Assembly: GCA_027067235.1 (NCBI GenBank)
Contig: JALXFQ010000010.1
Coordinates: 1-9,345, forward strand
DNA length: 9,345 nucleotides
Reading direction: 5' to 3'
Source of the DNA: Gammaproteobacteria bacterium
Lineage (GTDB): Bacteria > Pseudomonadota > Gammaproteobacteria > QOAV01
The position numbers were made by a program, and so were the translations under genes. Below the pieces are notes generated by a model that was given only the letters and a program-made list of their open reading frames with translations, searched no databases and was not told the origin of the DNA. Positions 1 to 5,954 of this stretch are shown here, piece after piece. The number at the start of each line of letters is the position of its first letter. Within the stretch, counting starts at the first letter, position 1.

Positions 1-739
1 GTACCTGGTCCCACTCGTGTTTGCGGATGAGGTGGATAAGCAGCGCGGTTTTTTTGCTTTTGTCCACTTCATACAGCGACTGCCTGACGCTGGCGGCAGC
101 GGCATTGCGCGGGCTGACAGATATCTGCACCGGGTCGTTCATCAGACTGGCGGCCAGGGTGCGGATATCGCCGGAAAACGTGGCGGAAAACAGCAGGTTC
201 TGGCGTTGCTCCGGCAACAGCGAAAGTATCTTGCGGATGTCGCGGATGAAGCCCATATCCAGCATGCGGTCAGCCTCGTCCAGCACCAGGACTTCCAGCC
301 CGGGAAAGCGCACGGCGTTCTGGCTGTAGAGATCCAGCAAGCGCCCCGGCGTCGCCACCAGCACGTCCACACCGCCGCGCAGGCGCTTCATCTGCGGATT
401 GATTTTCACGCCGCCGAACACCACGGCGGAAGTCAGCGACAGATATTTGCCATATTTATCCACGCTGTCAGCCACCTGCGCCGCCAACTCGCGGGTGGGC
501 GTAATGACCAGAGCGCGGGCCTCGTTGGCGCGGGCGCGCGGCCCCTTGTCCAGGCGCTGCAACAGCGGCAGGGTAAACCCGGCGGTTTTGCCGGTGCCGG
601 TCTGCGCAGCGGCCGTCACGTCCTTGCCGGACAAAATGGCGGGAATGGCCTCCGCCTGTATCGGCGAAGGTTCGGTATAACCGGATTCGTTGACAGCACG
701 AACCAGCGGCTCGGCAAGGCCGAGATCAGAAAAAGGCAT
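1..739 (-). CDS. rhlE: RhlE-type DEAD-box ATP-dependent RNA helicase (C-terminal part beyond window)
   Basis: An ATP-dependent RNA helicase of the DEAD-box family. Such proteins unwind short RNA duplexes during ribosome assembly and RNA decay in the cytoplasm. Translating the minus strand from the ATG at 739 gives about 246 codons open to the window edge. They show the ordered motifs of RecA domain 1: the Q-motif region GYTEPSPIQ (residues 20-28), motif I AQTGTGKT (45-52), PTRELA (81-86), GG (109-110), TPGR (130-133), DEAD (154-157) and SAT (185-187). The second RecA domain and the C-terminal tail are cut off at the left edge. The start MPFSDLGL matches the usual RhlE start; the Shine-Dalgarno upstream is weak. 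The AQTGTGKTAGFTLPLLQ stretch is what I recall as typical of RhlE rather than SrmB, DbpA or DeaD. The helicase family is certain; the RhlE subfamily is likely. Confidence 0.93.
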   Translation of the reverse strand, partial: MPFSDLGLAEPLVRAVNESGYTEPSPIQAEAIPAILSGKDVTAAAQTGTGKTAGFTLPLLQRLDKGPRARANEARALVITPTRELAAQVADSVDKYGKYLSLTSAVVFGGVKINPQMKRLRGGVDVLVATPGRLLDLYSQNAVRFPGLEVLVLDEADRMLDMGFIRDIRKILSLLPEQRQNLLFSATFSGDIRTLAASLMNDPVQISVSPRNAAAASVRQSLYEVDKSKKTALLIHLIRKHEWDQV

Positions 740-825
740 AAAGCAACTCAAAATAAAATAAAGAATGCGACACGCAGAGCCATGACGACCCCGGTCTAGA
801 CGGAAACAACGATGGAGCCTGCGGC

Positions 826-853
826 ATTATACGCCCTGCGATACGCGGCACAA
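826..853 (-). promoter_or_regulatory. Candidate sigma-70 promoter for the helicase gene
   Basis: On the minus strand a perfect TATAAT lies at 831-826. It is preceded, with a 16-nt spacer, by TTGTGC at 853-848, a weak -35. A transcript starting near 819 would carry a leader of about 80 nt, AT-rich just before the helicase ATG. Helicases of this family are sometimes controlled through long leaders, but no specific leader structure was identified here. Confidence 0.45.
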
Positions 854-933
854 GTAACGAAAAACCCTGTACGAACCGATAACGCCCATTTTTGTGTCAC
901 ACGTCACAGACAGGCCTGCGCCGCTCTCCGAAA

Positions 934-963
934 ATGACAAGCCCCGAAATTCGGGAGTAATAT
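934..963 (+). promoter_or_regulatory. Candidate promoter of beta-helix gene A with an inverted repeat in its spacer
   Basis: ATGACA (934-939, 5 of 6 matches to TTGACA) is followed after 18 nt by TAATAT (958-963, 4 of 6 matches to TATAAT). The spacer holds the perfect inverted repeat CCCGAA-A-TTCGGG at 943-955. An inverted repeat between -35 and -10 is a classic position for a repressor operator. No regulator gene is visible nearby, so the repressor is unknown. The Shine-Dalgarno AGGAGG of gene A follows at 983-988. Confidence 0.4.
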
Positions 964-992
964 AGCAATATACAAATGTCGCAGGAGGTTCC

Positions 993-2531
993 ATGTTATC
1001 GCCCATCGTTTATATCGTGAGAGTGGCGGCAACGGTCGCCATGCTCCTGTCCGGCCCCGCGCAAGCGGCGACCATCACCGTTAACACCGACACTTCCGGC
1101 AGCGGTTGCACCATTATGGACGCCATAGACTCGGCCAATGCTGATAGCGGCCTGGGTGGCTGCGCGGCGACCACCACTGGGACGTTTGGCGATGACATCA
1201 TCATTCTGCCGCCAGGCAACAACATCGAAACGCTATTTGCTGTAGATAATACCGGAGCTTTTGGGCCGACCGGTCTGCCTGTCATTCACAGCAAGATAAC
1301 GATTGAGGGTAATAACGGCTTTATTCAGCGTCTCACGTCAGGGGTGGCATTTCGACTGTTCGATATTGCCAGCGATGGCGACCTGACGCTGAAAGACCTG
1401 ACGCTCAAAGGCGGTCTTTCGGATGATGGAAACGACACGGCAAATTCGCTAAGCGATAGCGGCGCTGCGATCATGAACGAAGGGGGTAAAGTCACCCTGA
1501 AAAACTGTACTGTCACCGCAAACACAGCAGGGGTTCTTGGTTCTTCAGGAGTGAGGGGTTCGGTAACGATGAATCTAAGCACACCTGGCCATAGCGCAAC
1601 AATGAATGTCGATCACTCCAGGATTTCGTCAAATATTGGCGGCGGCATAAGCAGCACCAAGCAAGGCACAGATACCTCGCACAATTCTGTACTTATCGTT
1701 AACGACAGCGCCATATCATTAAATACGGCACAGGGCATAGAAATTATTGACGGCAGCTCCTTCATTAGTAGATCGGAAATATCCTATAACCAACACTCCG
1801 GAATAACAACGGGGAACAATGTAACGCTGTCGGTTCGAGACTCCACTATTAGCTGGAATACAACATCCCGCACTCGCGGCGGAGGTGGACTGGCCATAAT
1901 TTTTGGCAGCAGTGCTCCGATTGTTACGGTAATCAATTCAACCTTAGCCTACAATCAGGCTCCCAAAGCCGGCGGGATTCTCCATTCCCTTGGAACCCTC
2001 AACCTCGTTAACAGTATAGTCAGTGGCAATTCTGCTTATGATACATCCAGCACAGGCCAGCAGATTCGACGCGAAGCAGGATCAGGGGGTGGTTCGCCTG
2101 TTGCCGGAGATCAACATAATAACGTATTGGGCAATATCGGCATGTCTTCAACCGAGGCATTTTTCGGTTTCACCCCGGGGGCCAGCGACATCACCGCCAC
2201 CAGCGACGGTACGAAACCCACGCCGCTGAACCAGATCATCCTGCCCCTGTCCAACAACGGCGGCCCCACCCGCGCCCATGCCCTGCCGCCGGGCAGCCCG
2301 GCGCTGGATGCGGCAGTGACGACCTATTCTACAGGGGGTCTTCTACTGCTTGGAGAAGGCTGCGCATACACCACGCTCTTTCCCTCCTTTAATACTGTAT
2401 TCCGCCCGGACCAACGCGGTTTAAAACGCCCCCAAAACGGAAAATGCGACATCGGCGCTTATGAAGAGGAGGAAACAACGTTCTTTGTCATTCCCACGTC
2501 TGGCGGGAAGACAGTGATATTTGGTTTGTGA
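993..2531 (+). CDS. Secreted right-handed beta-helix protein A with choice-of-anchor-Q type C-terminus
   Basis: A predicted exported, repetitive surface protein of 512 residues. A Sec signal peptide (residues 1-25) has a hydrophobic core and a probable AQA/A cleavage site. Residues 26-75 resemble the CSLREA-type N-terminal region of secreted beta-helix proteins, but the box reads CTIMDAI (39-45). The middle (about 110-350) has irregular beta-helix rungs with repeated patterns such as NSxIxxN and GGG turns. Residues 417-491 carry the choice-of-anchor-Q signature: LSNNGGPTRAHALPPGSPALDA, an unusually long loop (444-470), then DQRGLKRP and CDIGAYE. The last 17 residues (496-512) are the FFVIP...VIFGL tail found in two other loci here. 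The ATG is supported by AGGAGG at 983-988, with a short 4-nt spacing. No catalytic motif was seen, so polysaccharide lyase activity cannot be claimed; an adhesin or surface scaffold is equally plausible. Confidence 0.85.
   Translation: MLSPIVYIVRVAATVAMLLSGPAQAATITVNTDTSGSGCTIMDAIDSANADSGLGGCAATTTGTFGDDIIILPPGNNIETLFAVDNTGAFGPTGLPVIHSKITIEGNNGFIQRLTSGVAFRLFDIASDGDLTLKDLTLKGGLSDDGNDTANSLSDSGAAIMNEGGKVTLKNCTVTANTAGVLGSSGVRGSVTMNLSTPGHSATMNVDHSRISSNIGGGISSTKQGTDTSHNSVLIVNDSAISLNTAQGIEIIDGSSFISRSEISYNQHSGITTGNNVTLSVRDSTISWNTTSRTRGGGGLAIIFGSSAPIVTVINSTLAYNQAPKAGGILHSLGTLNLVNSIVSGNSAYDTSSTGQQIRREAGSGGGSPVAGDQHNNVLGNIGMSSTEAFFGFTPGASDITATSDGTKPTPLNQIILPLSNNGGPTRAHALPPGSPALDAAVTTYSTGGLLLLGEGCAYTTLFPSFNTVFRPDQRGLKRPQNGKCDIGAYEEEETTFFVIPTSGGKTVIFGL
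2478..2528 (+). other. C-terminal FFVIP-type tail of protein A
   Basis: Encodes TFFVIPTSGGKTVIFGL, immediately before the stop and after the acidic linker EEEET. Two short hydrophobic strands flank a Gly-containing turn, which suggests a terminal beta-hairpin. The same pattern closes protein B and the truncated copy at 2658-2939. I do not recognise it as PEP-CTERM, LPXTG, GlyGly-CTERM or a type IX secretion tail. Confidence 0.7.
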
Positions 2532-2578
2532 TAAACGCCTCGCCTTTGTAAAAGCGGAAATGCCTCCCGCGTAAACAA

Positions 2579-2657
2579 AAGCCGGGGCGGAGGCCGGGAC
2601 GACTTCAGTCGCCCATTCTGGCGCCAGAAAGCGCCACTGGGCGGATGAATCCGCTCC
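2579..2657. repeat. REP-like palindromic element with three adjacent hairpins
   Basis: Lies between the 3' ends of two converging reading frames. Three hairpins follow each other: CGAC-TTCA-GTCG (2600-2611); a long stem CGCCCA ttc TGGCGC - loop CAGAAA - GCGCCA c TGGGCG (2610-2643); and GCGGA-TGAA-TCCGC (2641-2654). The last, read on the minus strand as TGTAGGGAGCGGATTCATCCGC, resembles the REP-type sequences (GTAGGAGCGG...) dispersed in many gammaproteobacterial intergenic regions. No U-tract follows in either direction, so it is not a standard Rho-independent terminator, although it may slow converging transcription or protect mRNA 3' ends. Only one copy is visible in this window, so the repeat status rests on recognition. 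Confidence 0.55.
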
Positions 2658-2939
2658 CTACAACCCGAAAATAACCGACTTGCCATTTTTCAGGGGAATA
2701 ACGAAAAACGTCGTATCATCCACCGGTAGCGTGACAGCTCCACTGGCGTCGGTTTCAAATGCGCCAATATCACAATGCGCCGCTTTGGGTCGGGTTTCTC
2801 CCCGCTGATCCTTGTTGGAAATGGGCGCGGCAGCGCAAACCGCATCATCACCCGCGTCAATCACCCCGGAGCCAGCCAGCAAGGCATGGGTTTTGGTCGG
2901 GCTGTCGGTATTAGCTAACGGGCCGAAATTCGGGTCGCT
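2658..2939 (-). pseudogene. Headless 3' fragment of a third choice-of-anchor-Q beta-helix gene
   Basis: The minus strand encodes about 93 residues matching only the C-terminal domain of proteins A and B: DPNFGPLAN, PTKTHALLAGSGVIDAG, then NKDQRGETRP and CDIGAFE, then a linker and TFFVIPLKNGKSVIFGL before TAG (2660-2658). The recognisable similarity starts near 2939, 11 nt after the stop of the adjacent fusion gene. The frame is closed by a TGA about 35 nt further upstream, inside that gene. No ATG or GTG lies in between; the first possible start is a TTG at 2882, without a supporting ribosome site. The signal peptide and beta-helix are missing, so it cannot make an exported protein by itself. 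It looks like a remnant left by a rearrangement that placed the cysC/glycosyltransferase operon upstream. A silent recombination donor for the full genes is another possibility. Confidence 0.8.
2661..2711 (-). other. C-terminal FFVIP-type tail preserved in the gene fragment
   Basis: Encodes TFFVIPLKNGKSVIFGL just before TAG. It matches the tail of protein A at 13 of 17 positions, whereas codon choice differs through most of it. The NG turn between two hydrophobic strands makes a beta-hairpin likely. It is intact although the rest of the gene is lost, so the deletion may be recent. Confidence 0.7.
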
Positions 2940-2949
2940 CGGGGTGGAA

Positions 2950-5223
2950 TCAGTTCTGCAAAGATTCGATCAAATCCTTCAGAACGACCTCCCACGCCCC
3001 CGCCGGCGCATCCTGCCGGAACAACCGCGCCGACGGATACCACGGGCTGTCGTCCCGGTCTTCCAGCCAGCGCCAGTCGCTGTTGGCGGCGATGAGTATC
3101 CAGGTAGGCTTGTTGAGGGCGGCGGCGAGGTGGGCAACGGAAGTGTCCACGGTAATCACCAGATCAAGTTGGCTGACCAGTGCGCCGGTGTGGGCGTAGC
3201 TGGTTAGTTCCGGCTCCAGGTCGGTGATGTTGTGTTTTTCCATCAGCGCTTTGTCTTCGCGGCTGGCGGGCAGTTGCAGGCTGTAAAAGTCGGCGTCCAC
3301 CTTGTCCGTCAACGAGAACAGCTCTTGCGCGGCGATGGAGCGATGCTGGTCGTTGGCGTGGGTGGGGCTGCCCTGCCAGACCAGGCCAATTTTGCGTTTG
3401 CCGTTGCCGGGCAGGGTGGGCACAACGACTTCTTTCGGAATAGACAAATAAGGCGTGTCGGCGGGCAGGTTGTCCAGATCGATGTTGAATATCCCCGCCA
3501 GCGACATGATGGGGCAATACACGTCGAACAGGTCATTGGGCATGGTTCCCGGCAGGCGTACTTCGTCCACGCCCTCCACGTCGCGCAGCAAGGTCCGCAG
3601 CGATTCGGTGCAGACCAGGATCAGCTTCTTGCAGCGCGCCCGCGCCAGTTTCAGAAAGCGGGCAAACTGGATGGCGTCGCCATTGCCCTGCTCGGTGTGC
3701 ACCAGCAACACCTTGTCGCTGATGTCCTCGCCTTGCCATTGGGGCTGCGGGCATTCGAACGGTGTAAACGTGGGCATGCCCCAGCGCGCTTCGTAGCCCT
3801 TCCAGCCCTCCGCAAAGTCACCGCGCTTGAGCAACAGCAGGCCACGGTTAAACTGAGCGGTTGAATACTGCTGGTCGGCGGCGATGGCTTTCTCATAGCA
3901 CGCCAGCGCGCGGTCGTGGTCCAGCTTTCCGGCCCAGGCGTGGCCCGTGCTGTTCCAGGCTTCAGCGTGGCCCGGCTCTCGTTCAATCACTTTGTTGAGC
4001 GAATCAATCGCCTCATCCCAGCGTTCCAGGTCAGACAGCGCCACACCCATAAAATACCAGGCCTGGGTGTTGGACTCCTCTGTCTTGACCACCTCGCGCC
4101 AGGCCTTGATGGCTTCGGCCTTCCTGTCGCTCTGGTACAGCGCCATGGCCTTTTCCATGCCCACCTGTTTTTCGTCAGGCTGGATCACTTCCTGCAAGGC
4201 CTCGTCCGGCAGCGAGTAGCTGGTATGCACCAGCGGGTGATTCAGCTCCAGCAGCGCGGGGTAGCGCGCGGGCAGCGCCTGCACGGCGAAGATTTCCTGT
4301 ACGCCGCCGGTGAACACCATGTAGGCCACCGTGTTGCCGGTCACGGTGTCGATGATATACACGCCGCACTGGCGCTCATCGCAGCGTTTGGTCAGCGGCA
4401 GCCCGGCGAATACGGCGGTCTCGCGCACTTGCGACAGGCCGATGATGGCGTAGCGCCCGACGAAATCGAAGCCGCGACAGAAGCCCGGCATTTCCGCGAT
4501 GACGGTTTTCCCGCCGGTATGCGGCTCAATGCGCAGCAACGCGCCCGCGCCGGATTCCAGCACCCACAGTTTGTTGTCATGCCAGCGCGGCGAGTGCGGC
4601 ATGGACAGCCCCTCGCACAACATCTTGCCGGTTTTCACCTGCATCAACATGCCGCCGAAAGCCTTGTTGGCGCGCCAGCCAGCCGGTTCATTGCTGGTCC
4701 CCAGCGCCGTCACCCAGTACGGCTCGTCGTCCTTCATGGCCAGCCCGTTCAGGTGGCAGCGGTCGGTGAGGTCATAGGCGGTTATGAACGGCGGCCGCCA
4801 GCGCGGCGTGACGGAATGCTCGCGCTCCAGCGTACACAGACAGGACATCTTGGTGTTCACCAGCCACAGCTCGCCACGCTTGTCGAAACTCATTTCGTGA
4901 ATGTCGATGTCGCCGGTAACGTGTAACTCGCGCGGCAGATAACAGGCATCGTGCCGCCCGAGCGGCTCCACTTTCTCCGCCACGGCGGGCATGTTGTAAT
5001 GATCCACCACATACGGCCCCGTTCCCACCGCCAGCCGCGCGTCTTCCAGCGCGATGCCCATGGGCTTTTCCATGGCGATGAAATGCGTATTCAACCCGCC
5101 ATTGTCCTCGCGCATGAGGATCAGCTTGCCCGCCTGGTAGGTGGACACCGCCAGCGAAATACCCGCCTCGCGCAGAAACAGCGGGAAGCTTTCGGTGGAC
5201 ATGCTTTGCAGGGCTTCAGCCAT
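2950..5223 (-). CDS. TIGR03032-like / TPR / GT9-like glycosyltransferase fusion protein
   Basis: A 757-residue three-part protein without signal peptide or membrane segment, so probably cytoplasmic. Residues about 10-335 match the TIGR03032 family of unknown function (FLREAGISLAVSTYQAGKLI near the start, then PMGIAL, DIHEM, NGLAM, MPHSPRWH and GFCRGFDF; a beta-propeller-like pattern). Residues 354-485 hold about four TPRs for protein contacts. Residues 500-757 resemble the heptosyltransferase-like (GT9) domain of TPR glycosyltransferases: GNGDAIQFARF (513-523), KIGLVWQGSP (611-620) and DLVITVDTSVAHLAAAL (687-703), the probable nucleotide-sugar end. The likely role is sugar transfer to a surface glycan or protein; donor and acceptor are unknown. 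The start at 5223 has AAAGGA upstream and overlaps the cysC stop by 8 nt, suggesting translational coupling. An internal Met at residue 8 is an alternative start. Family calls are confident; the joint function is inferred. Confidence 0.88.
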   Translation of the reverse strand: MAEALQSMSTESFPLFLREAGISLAVSTYQAGKLILMREDNGGLNTHFIAMEKPMGIALEDARLAVGTGPYVVDHYNMPAVAEKVEPLGRHDACYLPRELHVTGDIDIHEMSFDKRGELWLVNTKMSCLCTLEREHSVTPRWRPPFITAYDLTDRCHLNGLAMKDDEPYWVTALGTSNEPAGWRANKAFGGMLMQVKTGKMLCEGLSMPHSPRWHDNKLWVLESGAGALLRIEPHTGGKTVIAEMPGFCRGFDFVGRYAIIGLSQVRETAVFAGLPLTKRCDERQCGVYIIDTVTGNTVAYMVFTGGVQEIFAVQALPARYPALLELNHPLVHTSYSLPDEALQEVIQPDEKQVGMEKAMALYQSDRKAEAIKAWREVVKTEESNTQAWYFMGVALSDLERWDEAIDSLNKVIEREPGHAEAWNSTGHAWAGKLDHDRALACYEKAIAADQQYSTAQFNRGLLLLKRGDFAEGWKGYEARWGMPTFTPFECPQPQWQGEDISDKVLLVHTEQGNGDAIQFARFLKLARARCKKLILVCTESLRTLLRDVEGVDEVRLPGTMPNDLFDVYCPIMSLAGIFNIDLDNLPADTPYLSIPKEVVVPTLPGNGKRKIGLVWQGSPTHANDQHRSIAAQELFSLTDKVDADFYSLQLPASREDKALMEKHNITDLEPELTSYAHTGALVSQLDLVITVDTSVAHLAAALNKPTWILIAANSDWRWLEDRDDSPWYPSARLFRQDAPAGAWEVVLKDLIESLQN

Positions 5224-5803
5224 GAGGGGGTTCCTTTTGGGCGGTTTTGAGTGTTGATATGACCGCCGACACGCAGTCGCGCGGCGCGAGAGAGGCTGTA
5301 TTCAGCCGTAGCGCGGGATTTTCCGGCGTTTCATAGCGGGAACTGACGCCAGTAAAGTGTTCGATTCCCCCTTCCGCAACGCGGGCGTACAACCCTTTGG
5401 GATCACGTTTTGCACACTCCTCCAGCGGGCAGTCACAAAACACCTCAATGAAACCACCTTCGCCAATAATCCCCCGCGCCAGCGTCCGCTGGGCGCGCAA
5501 CGGCGTAATAAACGCCGCCAGCACAATGTCGCCGCTTCGCGCGAACAGGCGCGCCACCTCCGCGGCGCGGCGGATGTTTTCGCTGCGGTCGGCCTGCGAA
5601 AACCCAAGGTCGCGGCACAGGCCATTGCGCAAGTCGTCGCCATCCAGCACTACCGCGCGCAAGCCTCGCTCACTCAGGGCGCTGGCGGTTTCGTTGGCAA
5701 GCGTGGATTTGCCGGAACCGGACAGGCCGGTGAACCAGATCACGGGGCTGGTCGTGGCAGATGGATTCCCGCCATTGTCTGAAAAAACTGGTTTGCTGGT
5801 CAT
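5216..5803 (-). CDS. cysC: Adenylylsulfate (APS) kinase
   Basis: Phosphorylates adenosine 5'-phosphosulfate with ATP to give PAPS, the sulfate donor for sulfotransferases and an intermediate in sulfate assimilation; cytoplasmic. The 195 residues from the ATG at 5803 equal the usual single-domain length. They show the P-loop GLSGSGKS (26-33), DGDDLRNGL (54-62), the signature GFSQADRSENIRR (67-79) and DPKGLY followed by FTGVSSRYETPENP. Where E. coli CysC has FISP, with the Ser reported to be phosphorylated, this protein has FITP (98-101). The frame extends upstream only to a TTG at 5851, which would give 16 atypical residues, so 5803 is preferred; no clear Shine-Dalgarno precedes it. It stands alone, without cysD, cysN or cysH in view. 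It overlaps the following fusion gene by 8 nt. This favours a role in sulfating a glycan over housekeeping sulfur assimilation, but that is inference. Confidence 0.93.
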   Translation of the reverse strand: MTSKPVFSDNGGNPSATTSPVIWFTGLSGSGKSTLANETASALSERGLRAVVLDGDDLRNGLCRDLGFSQADRSENIRRAAEVARLFARSGDIVLAAFITPLRAQRTLARGIIGEGGFIEVFCDCPLEECAKRDPKGLYARVAEGGIEHFTGVSSRYETPENPALRLNTASLAPRDCVSAVISTLKTAQKEPPHG

Positions 5804-5822
5804 GGAAACGAAAACTAGCGTT

Positions 5823-5851
5823 TTTCTACACTCCTGACCAGCGCCAGGCAA
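5823..5851 (-). promoter_or_regulatory. Candidate promoter for the cysC-glycosyltransferase operon
   Basis: On the minus strand TTGCCT (5851-5846) and TAGAAA (5828-5823) are 17 nt apart, each matching 4 of 6 consensus positions. Transcription would begin near 5816, leaving a leader of only about 13 nt before the cysC ATG. That agrees with the lack of a Shine-Dalgarno there. The match is modest. Confidence 0.3.
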
Positions 5852-5898
5852 AAATGCCCTTCTGATTTGACCTACGTCACAATAAGGAGGATTCGACG

Positions 5899-5928
5899 TT
5901 GACGACCAGTTTTTTTAAGTCGCACAAT
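5899..5928 (+). promoter_or_regulatory. Candidate promoter of beta-helix gene B
   Basis: TTGACG (5899-5904) and CACAAT (5923-5928) are separated by 18 nt, and the start codon of gene B follows 27 nt later, after CAGGGG (5941-5946). A second -35-like TTGACC at 5867-5872 lacks a good -10. The region also holds ACGTCACA (5874-5881), an octamer that recurs upstream of gene A at 901-908. Confidence 0.35.
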
Positions 5929-5940
5929 GCCCGAGAGTAG
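5899..5940 (+). CDS. Possible 13-residue leader peptide upstream of gene B
   Basis: A perfect AGGAGG (5885-5890) lies 8 nt before a TTG codon that opens a frame MTTSFFKSHNARE ending in TAG at 5938-5940, 14 nt before the ATG of gene B. A consensus Shine-Dalgarno with ideal spacing and nothing else to serve is the only evidence. It would require transcription to begin upstream of 5885, so it excludes the promoter proposed at 5899-5928. Chance is a serious alternative. Confidence 0.2.
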   Translation: MTTSFFKSHNARE

Positions 5941-5954
5941 CAGGGGTAATTGTG

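Noticed and set aside
17..799. Long plus-strand reading frame of 260 codons over the helicase
   Set aside because: It is the complement of the RhlE-type gene, whose motifs are unmistakable on the minus strand; the plus-strand product is a His/Arg/Gln-rich composition typical of antisense frames in GC-rich DNA.
2610..2654. Hairpins as a Rho-independent terminator for gene A
   Set aside because: The stems are strong, but no U-run follows on either strand, so a REP-like element is the better description.
2459..2686. 75-codon minus-strand frame across the hairpin region
   Set aside because: It translates the REP-like palindromes; such products recur as spurious hypothetical proteins in many genomes.
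3916..4926. 336-codon plus-strand frame
   Set aside because: It lies wholly antisense to the TIGR03032/TPR/GT9 gene, has no recognisable motif and has shadow-like composition.
5804..5851. Upstream TTG start for cysC giving 16 more residues
   Set aside because: The extra residues do not resemble a CysC start, and the candidate promoter overlaps this stretch; the ATG at 5803 gives the usual length.
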